From a virus, in IMG/VR virus record IMGVR_UViG_3300044858_004443, positions 1 through 52,184 of that record: a stretch of DNA of 52,184 nucleotides; one strand, given 5' to 3'. The notes below the pieces were generated by a model. That model was not told where the DNA came from. It ran no database searches and saw nothing but the letters and a program-made list of their open reading frames with translations. Shown here one piece after another: positions 42,069-48,812 of the stretch. A program made the position numbers and the translations under genes. Each line of letters opens with the position of its first letter. Positions within the stretch are counted from its first letter, which is position 1.

Positions 42069-42402
42069 AATGGATTTTTCTAATTATCAATTTAGGGCGT
42101 GTAAAACTGCAAAGTATCCTCAGAACCCCACCATTGGGGTTATTTATACTGCTCTTGGATTGGCTTCAGAAGCTGGAGAAGTTGCTGGCAAAATCAAGAA
42201 GATGATCCGTGATGATAATATGGAATTAACATTTGATAGAAAGCAGCAGGTGGTAGATGAGATTGGTGATGTCTTATGGTATTGCGCCATGCTCGCTACC
42301 GAACTAAACATTTCATTTAATGAAGTTGCAATCAGAAATCTTCAGAAACTTGAAGATCGCAATAATAGAAATGCAATTCATGGAGATGGCGATAATCGTT
42401 AA
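42058..42402 (+). CDS. mazG: MazG-like nucleotide pyrophosphohydrolase
   Basis: The 114-residue protein carries the MazG metal-binding pattern LASEAGEVAGKIKK and VVDEIGDVLWYCAML in a four-helix arrangement. These enzymes hydrolyse NTP or dNTP (or ppGpp in some proposals) to monophosphates, and are common in phages of aquatic bacteria. ATG 42058 overlaps the recombinase by 11 nt; ATG 42070 is an alternative. The stop overlaps the next start (TAATG). Confidence 0.85.
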   Translation: MENEMDFSNYQFRACKTAKYPQNPTIGVIYTALGLASEAGEVAGKIKKMIRDDNMELTFDRKQQVVDEIGDVLWYCAMLATELNISFNEVAIRNLQKLEDRNNRNAIHGDGDNR

Positions 42403-43625
42403 TGCTATTTTCAATTCATACTGATCAGCACATTATTGATGCCAAAGGTATATTTGGGTATTCATATGGATACCATAAAACGATTGAAAACTTTAATAAG
42501 TTTAAGTATCGCAACGAAAAAATGAATGTCGTTAAAAACGACAAGGCTTCTCCAATTCAAATGTTCTACATGGAGCCTGAGTGGTATAACTTGAAAACGA
42601 TGACAAGTCTTCGTTCCCCTGAATTCCAAAAGTTCCATGATCACCAGTATAAAATCTATGGAACATACCTTGAGGCAACCCGCGTTTGGTCTCATTGGAT
42701 TGAGGCGATGAAGCAAGTTGATGAAATTTGGGTCGGTAATAAATTTTCTGTAGATGCAATTAAGAATTCCGGCATTGAAACACCTGTGTATATTTTTGAA
42801 TTGGGTTTAGATAAGATTTGGCAACCATACAAAAGAAAAGATACAGGTGTTGTCAGATTTCTTCATGTTGATTCAGGCAGTCCAAGAAAACGAGCTGACC
42901 TTGTAGAAAAAGCTTTTACTACTATTTTTGGAGACAGAAATGATGTTCAATTAACATTAAAATATCATTCTCATGAAGGCGATTCTGGTGGAAAATCTAA
43001 TGTTGTAAAACTGTATAAAACATTAAGCACTGAAGAGATGGTAAAGCTTTATCAGGATCACGATGTTCTTTTGTACCCAAGTGAGGGCGAAGGATTTGGT
43101 CTAATACCACTTCAGGCAATGGCTACAGGTATGCCTGTGATATCAACAGGGGTTTGGTGTGATTATGAAAGATTTTTCAACTCAAATATTATTGATTCAA
43201 CCATGGGTAAAACTCAACATACCGGGTATTTTGAAGGCAAAGTTGTGCTTCCAGACTTTGATTCGCTTGTTTCGCTTATTAAAAAAGTATACGACGATAT
43301 TGATGCGCAAAAAAAGTTTTTTTATGATCAAGCTCCTCTTGTCATTGAAGAGTATGATTGGAAAAATAAAACAGATAAGGTTCTTAATGCTCTCATAAAA
43401 AGAGTCGGCATAAAAAAATTTAATCCCATCAAGAAGTATGTTGTTGTAAAAGACTTCATCTACTTTAAAGGCAACAACCGCTACATAGCCCCAGATGGAT
43501 CTATGTTTGATTCAGAAAATAGAATTAGAGAGGTTGATAAGAAAGTTGCTGACAGCTTGGTGTATAATAAATCTTTTAGAAAAGCAACAGGCGATGAGAT
43601 AAGGGCGTTTAATGAAAAGAACTGA
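42402..43625 (+). CDS. Glycosyltransferase, GT-B fold (family 4-like)
   Basis: The 407-residue protein has the GT4-type donor site LLYPSEGEGFGLIPLQAMAT followed by GMPVISTGVW, and an acceptor half with VDEIWVGNKFSVDAIKNSGI. The sequence EIWV..K...AIKNSG..TPVY is shared with the second GT-B gene at 46993 (EVWTTSRWAREVFINSGVQI), so the two are related. A C-terminal extension of ~75 residues (KKYVVVKDFIYFKGNNRYIA) is absent from the other. No signal peptide; it acts in the cytoplasm. Acceptor is unknown. Confidence 0.8.
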   Translation: MLFSIHTDQHIIDAKGIFGYSYGYHKTIENFNKFKYRNEKMNVVKNDKASPIQMFYMEPEWYNLKTMTSLRSPEFQKFHDHQYKIYGTYLEATRVWSHWIEAMKQVDEIWVGNKFSVDAIKNSGIETPVYIFELGLDKIWQPYKRKDTGVVRFLHVDSGSPRKRADLVEKAFTTIFGDRNDVQLTLKYHSHEGDSGGKSNVVKLYKTLSTEEMVKLYQDHDVLLYPSEGEGFGLIPLQAMATGMPVISTGVWCDYERFFNSNIIDSTMGKTQHTGYFEGKVVLPDFDSLVSLIKKVYDDIDAQKKFFYDQAPLVIEEYDWKNKTDKVLNALIKRVGIKKFNPIKKYVVVKDFIYFKGNNRYIAPDGSMFDSENRIREVDKKVADSLVYNKSFRKATGDEIRAFNEKN

Positions 43626-43911
43626 GAAGGAAGAAGCAAAAAGAGATGGCGCAAGAACCGTTAAGAATTCAGGAAGGGGTTTTAGAAAAGGTGATGCGAC
43701 AATGAATAAATTTTTGTTAGATTACAAACATAATGGTAAAAGTTTTACTTTGACTCAAAAATTTTGGAAGAAATTTAGTAAAGATGCTTGGAATAATAAT
43801 TACAAATATCCATGCATATCAGTGGTTATGGGTGATGATTCGGAAACAAAAGTTGCAATAATAGATTGGGAAGTTTTTAAAGATTTAATAAAAGGAAGCG
43901 AGTATGAATAG
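43612..43911 (+). CDS. Hjc/PD-(D/E)XK-type Holliday junction resolvase-like nuclease
   Basis: The 99-residue basic protein has KRDGARTVKNSGRGFRKGDA followed by FLLDYKHN. A conserved Glu near the start, GD of KGDA and DxK of LDYK give the minimal PD-(D/E)XK catalytic set used by archaeal Hjc and related phage resolvases. A Lys/Trp helix follows (TQKFWKKFSKDAWNNNY). It overlaps the glycosyltransferase end by 14 nt. Together with the RuvC-like gene at 45390 there are two candidate junction nucleases. Confidence 0.65.
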   Translation: MKRTEKEEAKRDGARTVKNSGRGFRKGDATMNKFLLDYKHNGKSFTLTQKFWKKFSKDAWNNNYKYPCISVVMGDDSETKVAIIDWEVFKDLIKGSEYE

Positions 43912-44044
43912 AGTATCTATATACGCCGACAAGCTTTCATCCTGGGCAGCAATTGGTGTTCATTTCAATTGGGATGACGGAATATATTTTGGTTTCTATG
44001 TGCTAAGATGGTCGATCGGAATTCAAATTAGAAAGGGTATCTGA
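43904..44044 (+). CDS. 46-residue small protein
   Basis: ATG 43904 has AAGGAAG upstream and overlaps the previous stop; its own TGA overlaps the next ATG (TGATG). The product starts MNRVSIYADKLSSWAAIGVH, is rich in aromatic residues (FNWDD, YFGFYVLRW) and ends IQIRKGI. The tight junctions on both sides support translation even though it is short. It might be a small beta protein; function is not known. Confidence 0.65.
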   Translation: MNRVSIYADKLSSWAAIGVHFNWDDGIYFGFYVLRWSIGIQIRKGI

Positions 44045-44367
44045 TGCCAGATATCATTATTAATAAAGACATCATTGCCGAACAGATGGGGGATAAATCA
44101 GAAGAGTTCATAGAATGCATCCGGGTCGTCCAGGATATTATTGAAAATCCAGATCACTATCTTGGTACTCAGGCTATAAAGTATGCAAATATTCTTGCTG
44201 CCTATAGAACGCTAATGATTGTTAAATCACAGGCTTTCAAGAGAAAATCTGCGATTATGAGTGATCAAGATAAGTTTGTTAATGATATTTGGAAAACAAT
44301 GTACGAGGCTCTAACAGAAAATATAAATGCACTAAAAATTGCCGGAAAGGGCGGTTATAACCAATGA
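44044..44367 (+). CDS. Helical hypothetical protein
   Basis: The 107-residue product is largely helical (EFIECIRVVQDIIENPDHYL, then AIKYANILAAYRTLMIVKSQ, then TMYEALTENINALKIAGKGG) and resembles small phage proteins found beside Cas4/RecB-like nuclease genes. It is joined by TGATG upstream and ATGA downstream. It may be a partner of the nuclease that follows, but nothing in the sequence proves it. Confidence 0.5.
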   Translation: MPDIIINKDIIAEQMGDKSEEFIECIRVVQDIIENPDHYLGTQAIKYANILAAYRTLMIVKSQAFKRKSAIMSDQDKFVNDIWKTMYEALTENINALKIAGKGGYNQ

Positions 44368-45089
44368 AATCATTAAAACAGTTGAGAAAACCAAAAGAGA
44401 CAGTGATTGTTCAATCCCAGTCGCCAGCTGATTTAGAGCAGACTTTAAATAAAGCAATAGATGAGCAACTGCTTAAAAAGAATGAGACTACCTATAAAAA
44501 GGTCAGTGGATTCCATCCTAGTTATACAAATCAATGCTCAAGATATTGGTATTATTTATTTGAAGGAGTAGAGGTAACACCCGATTTTAGTCCACAAACG
44601 CTTAGAATATTTGATAATGGTCATGCTGTTCATAGTCGTTTGTACAATTACTTTAGAGATATGGGTATTCTTGTAGATGAAGAAATACCAGTTACTTATG
44701 CTGATCCGCCAATTGAGGGCACAGCAGATGGTATCATTAATTGGTACGGAGATAAGTTAATAGAGTTAAAGTCTATTAGCTCCGAAGGATTCCATTATAG
44801 ACAAATTTACAAAAAACCAAAAGATGAACACTATCGCCAAGCGCAGATATACATGCAATGTCTTGACCTTGATGGTGGTTTCGTTATTTATGAAAACAAA
44901 AACAATCAAGAGATACTTCCAATTTATATAGAAAAAGATCAGGATTTTATAAATAAATTATTCAAAAAGTACAGAGAGTATTATGGAAACTTTGTGAGAC
45001 AAAGTATTCCAGACAGACCATACAAGAGGACATCTAAGAATTGCTCGTCTTGTGATTTGGCTGCTTTATGCTGGGGAGATAGTGAGTAG
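44364..45089 (+). CDS. Cas4/RecB-like PD-(D/E)XK exonuclease with Fe-S cysteines
   Basis: The 241-residue protein has a Cys (C58) in YTNQCSRYWYY, a His in HAVHSRLYNYF, the nuclease core GTADGII and LIELKSIS (E134-x-K), and a C-terminal cluster NCSSCDLAALC. One upstream plus three C-terminal cysteines is the Cas4/AddB-type iron-sulfur arrangement. HYRQAQIYMQCLDLDG is the motif IV helix with Gln and Tyr. Phage enzymes of this kind resect DNA ends for recombination with RecA-like proteins. No CRISPR array or other cas genes are present, so it is not a CRISPR component. Confidence 0.82.
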   Translation: MKSLKQLRKPKETVIVQSQSPADLEQTLNKAIDEQLLKKNETTYKKVSGFHPSYTNQCSRYWYYLFEGVEVTPDFSPQTLRIFDNGHAVHSRLYNYFRDMGILVDEEIPVTYADPPIEGTADGIINWYGDKLIELKSISSEGFHYRQIYKKPKDEHYRQAQIYMQCLDLDGGFVIYENKNNQEILPIYIEKDQDFINKLFKKYREYYGNFVRQSIPDRPYKRTSKNCSSCDLAALCWGDSE

Positions 45090-45393
45090 TGGTGTTTCTA
45101 GAGTTTGCAAAAACAACGAGTGTAAGAAAAAGTTTGAAGCAAAAGTCTACAACAGTATATATTGTTCTGCAGAATGTAGAAGGATAGTTACTAATAAAAA
45201 GCTACTAGCCAATTATTACGAAAAAAAACGTAATAAAGGTAAGAAGAGAACTTGTTCAACTGAAAATTGTACAACGATACTTTCTAGGTATAACAAGGAA
45301 GATATATGCGAAAGATGCAAAGACGAAAGGCTAATACAAAGACTAGTAAGTTGGGGTTGGGACGAAGCAAAGCTCCGAAGAGAAAAAATGTGA
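45082..45393 (+). CDS. Multi-cysteine zinc-finger protein
   Basis: GTG 45082, after GGGGAGA and overlapping the previous stop, gives 103 residues; ATG 45052 would add ten residues that lie inside the nuclease gene. Two zinc-finger-like parts are visible: CKNNEC with CSAEC, and CSTENC with ICERC. The second resembles small phage and actinobacterial finger proteins that bind DNA. A basic linker (KKRNKGKKR) lies between them. It ends in ATGTGA, over which the resolvase start GTG lies. Confidence 0.6.
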   Translation: MSSGVSRVCKNNECKKKFEAKVYNSIYCSAECRRIVTNKKLLANYYEKKRNKGKKRTCSTENCTTILSRYNKEDICERCKDERLIQRLVSWGWDEAKLRREKM

Positions 45394-45971
45394 GTATTAA
45401 ATCTATTGCTAATACTAACTTTACAAAAGTTCTTTCAATTGATCCATCATCACACTCTCTTGGTTGGGCTGTTATAGAGATCGGATTAAAACAACCTCGA
45501 TTGATAAAATGCGGAAAAATAAAATTCCCCAAGTCCCCGGAAATGCATATTAAATTTCAAGCAATAAATGATGGGCTGGCTGAGATATGTAAAGAGTACA
45601 AGCCAAATCATTGCGTAATAGAGCAATCAGTATATATTCAAAATTTTCAAACCAGCAGGGTGATTTCTTACATCATAGGTTACTCATGGGGTATTGCTCA
45701 GGGTTATTGCTCAAAAGTTATAGATATAAATCCAATGATATGGAAGCGTGGAGTAGGCTATAAAAATCTTTCTAAAGACGATAAAGAATATTTGCTAACA
45801 GAAGCAAGTCGAAAAAAAGAAAGGAAAGATAGGGTTAGAGATATCATCACTGGTTATTTTGAAATGCTTGATGATGACTTGAAAGATGATGATATTGTTG
45901 ACGCAATCGGTATTGGTCTATGGTATTATTTAATGTTGAGGAAAGATGGCACTAGAACCGTACAAAGATAA
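45390..45971 (+). CDS. ruvC: RuvC-like Holliday junction resolvase
   Basis: The RNase H-fold catalytic set is present: D18 in VLSIDPSSHSLGWAV, E78 in HCVIEQSVY, and D168/D171 in DDDIVDAIGIGLWYY. VDINPMIWKRGVG matches the RuvC region that precedes the third acid. GTG 45390 overlaps the upstream TGA and gives 193 residues, near the ~170 of bacterial RuvC. An in-frame ATG at 45306 would add 28 strongly basic residues and cannot be excluded. It probably resolves branched DNA before packaging. Confidence 0.78.
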   Translation: MSIKSIANTNFTKVLSIDPSSHSLGWAVIEIGLKQPRLIKCGKIKFPKSPEMHIKFQAINDGLAEICKEYKPNHCVIEQSVYIQNFQTSRVISYIIGYSWGIAQGYCSKVIDINPMIWKRGVGYKNLSKDDKEYLLTEASRKKERKDRVRDIITGYFEMLDDDLKDDDIVDAIGIGLWYYLMLRKDGTRTVQR

Positions 45972-46245
45972 AAGCTGGCTTTATGAGCATTATGTTCGTA
46001 AGAGAATGAATCTTACTGACATTGTAAAACTTTTAAAGCAAACTTATAACATGGAAATAACACCACAGGGCTTGTATAACTGGTGTGAAAAATACGATCT
46101 CCTTAGATTTAGAGGCAAGGGTCGAAATCTTGCATCTACAGCTAAGCGTAGACCGCAATCTCCAATGCAAAAGCAAGTAGAGCAGAGAAAGCGGCAGAAA
46201 AGAAAAGAAATACAACAAAAAAAGAAAGGTCTTAAAAGAAGATAA
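45946..46245 (+). CDS. Small HTH DNA-binding protein with basic tail
   Basis: The 99-residue protein has an HTH-like segment (NLTDIVKLLKQTYNMEITPQ, then GLYNWCEKYDLLR), close to AsiA-independent resolvase/HTH_23-type folds, followed by a strongly basic tail (KRKEIQQKKKGLKRR). It overlaps the resolvase by 26 nt. A role as transcription regulator or DNA-packaging helper is possible. No known family was matched with certainty. Confidence 0.55.
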   Translation: MALEPYKDKSWLYEHYVRKRMNLTDIVKLLKQTYNMEITPQGLYNWCEKYDLLRFRGKGRNLASTAKRRPQSPMQKQVEQRKRQKRKEIQQKKKGLKRR

Positions 46246-47030
46246 TGCAGAGAAAAGTGGCATTAACTGATATTGCAATTTTTGGTGAACTTGATATGTT
46301 GTACAATCAAGTTCGTATTCTTGAAGCAAAGCAAAATGAAACTCAATACAAATGTCTTGGCTCTGGCAAATGTTGTAAAATTGGCATCACCATTCATATG
46401 GCTGAGTGTGCGAATATTGCATACAATTTAAATAAACAATACTATCTTCACCTAGAAAATAAAGGCGAGCAATTTGCAAAAGAGTGGTTTGATAGCGTTG
46501 TATCTTCTCTAAAGGAGGCAATGAATGACACTAGTTGGGAGTTTGGCGGTGAGACAGAGAGATGGTGTGCATTCTATAAAAATGGTTGCTCTATTTATGG
46601 ATATAGACCAATGGTGTGTAGAAGTTTTGGAACAATAGCCGGTGTTGATGATTACTGTCCACGAATTAGGAATGCTTATGGCAATATAGATTTTTACGCC
46701 GGTGAGCCAGTTGAAGATCTTGTTAGGCAATTTCAATTTTTAATGAAAAAGTACGCTAAAGATAAAGATTCAAATTACGATGTAGTTGTTTATATGCCAT
46801 TAGGTGTTCTTAGCTTTTTAATTTCAACAGAGGAATTAGAAGAATTGGCTAAAAACACAGATGACAAAATGTGGAGAGCCGTTCAGGGATGGTACAACTA
46901 CAGAGTTGAGTACACGAAGGTGCATGGTTTGCCACTGCCAAGGCTTAAAGAAGAAGCTGCAGCTGCTGGTGGTGTAATTGGATTTAACATAGATGAAAAT
47001 ACAGTGGACAACAGCGACAGCACCCAATAA
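46245..47030 (+). CDS. YkgJ-type cysteine-cluster protein
   Basis: The 261-residue protein contains CLGSGKCCKIG near residue 37, then WCAFYKNGCSIYGYRPMVCR and later DYCPR, the Cys pattern of the YkgJ/CxxCxxCC family thought to bind iron-sulfur or zinc. Members include FliB-related proteins, but no methylase domain is attached here. In aquatic phages such genes occur near glycosyltransferase and modification genes. Biochemical role is unknown. Start is joined as TAATG to the HTH gene, and the last 38 nt overlap the next gene. Confidence 0.7.
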   Translation: MQRKVALTDIAIFGELDMLYNQVRILEAKQNETQYKCLGSGKCCKIGITIHMAECANIAYNLNKQYYLHLENKGEQFAKEWFDSVVSSLKEAMNDTSWEFGGETERWCAFYKNGCSIYGYRPMVCRSFGTIAGVDDYCPRIRNAYGNIDFYAGEPVEDLVRQFQFLMKKYAKDKDSNYDVVVYMPLGVLSFLISTEELEELAKNTDDKMWRAVQGWYNYRVEYTKVHGLPLPRLKEEAAAAGGVIGFNIDENTVDNSDSTQ

Positions 47031-48087
47031 ATCAGAAGGATACTCAGATGCAGCTGGGTATTTAAAAAATAATCTTAAAAAAGATTTTTCTATTATTGAG
47101 CACAATGCAACCAGCCCGGTCGAAGAGGATTCGGCTGAGGTTGGCAAATTAGCTAGCATGGGTATTGGGATATTCTATGAAAAATCTGAAAAAGATGTTG
47201 ACATTTATATCCATAATACATTGCCAATTCTGTTTAATAAAAAAAATGGCTACAATGTTTGCTTCACATACTGGGAGACATCTAGGATTCCTTATCAATG
47301 GCTAGATGTATTAAATAGCGCAGATGAGGTTTGGACAACATCTAGATGGGCTAGAGAGGTATTTATAAACTCTGGTGTGCAAATACCTGTATATGACTTT
47401 AAATTGGGGATAAATGATCAAATCTATACACTTCCGGATATGCCTAGGAAGCTTGCACGGGAGCCATTTACTTTTCTTTGCATTGGTTCCCCATCCACCA
47501 GGAAGAATTCTCAGATCGCAGTGAATGCTTTTCTAAAGTTATTTGGTCATGATGAAAGGTTTAAGCTTATATATAAATCAAATGGACCGCCAGATGCAAG
47601 GATTTATAATGACACTCTGGAAATGAAAATGATGTTAAGCGAGCATCCAAGGATAGAGGTTATTGATTGGCAAGTTAGTGAATCTGATCTTGCATCCATA
47701 TATAAAAGATCAGATTGTGTTCTTTATCCAACTAGCGGAGAGGGCTGGGGGCTGCTGCCGGTTCAGGGCATAGCATTAGGTATACCTACAATATGTACTA
47801 ACGCTACGGCATGTACTGAGTTTGCACACCTATCCGTACCATTAGGGTTTAAATGGGGAAGTAAAAATATGACTGGAATATATGAGGGGTGTGGAGAGTG
47901 GGCTGAGCCAGATTTCGATGATTTATGTGATAAAATGTTATATGTTGTAAACAACTATGATGAAGTTGCATTGAATACTTTTGATGGCGCTAAGTACGTT
48001 CACAAAAATTTTACCTGGGAAAAGGTCAGTATTGAATATAAGGAAAGATTATGTCAGATATCGAACAAGTTAAGCAAAAAAGTTTAA
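46993..48087 (+). CDS. Glycosyltransferase, GT-B fold (family 4-like)
   Basis: The donor-site motif VLYPTSGEGWGLLPVQGIAL and FLCIGSPSTRKNSQIAVNAF identify a GT4-like enzyme. The acceptor half (CFTYWETSRIPYQWLDVLNS, ADEVWTTSRWARE) resembles bacterial and phage enzymes that work on protein or wall glycans. It is clearly related to the enzyme at 42402 over both halves. The end overlaps the terminase small-subunit gene by 37 nt, tying its expression to packaging genes. Confidence 0.8.
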   Translation: MKIQWTTATAPNKSEGYSDAAGYLKNNLKKDFSIIEHNATSPVEEDSAEVGKLASMGIGIFYEKSEKDVDIYIHNTLPILFNKKNGYNVCFTYWETSRIPYQWLDVLNSADEVWTTSRWAREVFINSGVQIPVYDFKLGINDQIYTLPDMPRKLAREPFTFLCIGSPSTRKNSQIAVNAFLKLFGHDERFKLIYKSNGPPDARIYNDTLEMKMMLSEHPRIEVIDWQVSESDLASIYKRSDCVLYPTSGEGWGLLPVQGIALGIPTICTNATACTEFAHLSVPLGFKWGSKNMTGIYEGCGEWAEPDFDDLCDKMLYVVNNYDEVALNTFDGAKYVHKNFTWEKVSIEYKERLCQISNKLSKKV

Positions 48088-48659
48088 TAGATAAAATTAA
48101 AGATGTGGAGCAGGTCGGATTGCTTCATGTTAAGGGATATAGCAATAGAGAAATTTCTGCTTTAATGGCTCTTAAAATTAATGAAGTAAAAGATTATATT
48201 GATGAATACAAAAGAATATTAAATAAAACTGTTGAGGATGATCCATATTTTCTTGAAAGAGTTCAATTCAATACAGTTAAAGCATTGCAGGAGTTTGATC
48301 AGTTAAGCAAAGAGGCTTGGGAAACTATTAATATTGCAACTGACAATGGAATGGTCGCTGCAAGAATACAGGCGATTAAATTAGCTGGGGAGATCGCATC
48401 TAAAAAAGCACAGTTGCATAAATTGCTCGGTGGAAATCAAGCCGATGGCGAATATATTGCAAGAATGCAAAAAGCAGAGAATGTCAATCAGATTCTTTCT
48501 AAAATCCTTAGAGATGTTATTGCGAAGCATCCATCAATTGCAGAGGAAGTTAGAAGGGAATTAGAAATAGCCTTTGAGATTATGTCGGGAGAAAGTGTCG
48601 ATCTGTCCGGTGATAGTCAAGAAGTGGTGGAGCATGAGGAGCCAGAATTTGAGAACTAG
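48051..48659 (+). CDS. terS: Terminase small subunit-like protein
   Basis: The 202-residue helical protein has an N-terminal HTH-like region (VEQVGLLHVKGYSNREISAL, then MALKINEVKDYIDEYKRIL), a central coiled coil (TVKALQEFDQLSKEAWETIN) and a long acidic C-terminus. It lies directly before the large terminase, and its last codons form part of the first of four 33-bp repeats. Small subunits bind the packaging site and hand DNA to the large subunit. The assignment is from order and HTH/coiled-coil layout. Confidence 0.65.
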   Translation: MSDIEQVKQKSLIDKIKDVEQVGLLHVKGYSNREISALMALKINEVKDYIDEYKRILNKTVEDDPYFLERVQFNTVKALQEFDQLSKEAWETINIATDNGMVAARIQAIKLAGEIASKKAQLHKLLGGNQADGEYIARMQKAENVNQILSKILRDVIAKHPSIAEEVRRELEIAFEIMSGESVDLSGDSQEVVEHEEPEFEN

Positions 48660-48792
48660 AATTGAAGCCTTTATGTCAGAATTTGAGAACGAGTTTTACT
48701 GCCTTTATACCCTTGCTCAGAATTTGAGAACGGGTTTTGATGCCTTTATGACAAAGTACCAGAATTTGAGAACTGGTTTTGCTGCCTTTATG
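48643..48792 (+). repeat. Four 33-bp direct repeats between terminase genes
   Basis: Copies start at 48643, 48677, 48718 and 48760. Each has an invariant CAGAATTTGAGAAC, a variable 10-nt middle and GCCTTTAT plus G or A. Gaps are 1, 8 and 9 nt, so offsets (34, 41, 42) do not keep a reading frame and selection is on DNA or RNA, not protein. Each copy holds TTGAGA spaced 17 nt from TAT(A/G)NN, a promoter-like layout. Alternatives are terminase (pac/cos-type) binding sites or operators. The first copy covers the last 17 nt of the small-subunit gene. Confidence 0.85.
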
Positions 48793-48812
48793 GTATATTT
48801 GGTGAAATAATT

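Noticed and set aside
44364-45089. CRISPR Cas4 adaptation protein
   Set aside because: The fold and cysteines fit Cas4, but no cas1, cas2 or array is present and the neighbours are recombination genes.
48643-48792. CRISPR array
   Set aside because: The gaps between copies are 1, 8 and 9 nt, far too short for spacers, and no cas genes are near; the Cas4-like protein is a phage recombination nuclease type.
48574-48810. 78-codon plus-strand frame with QNLRT repeats
   Set aside because: The apparent protein repeats arise from the DNA repeats; copy 2 is out of frame with the others and the frame starts inside the small terminase gene without a ribosome site.
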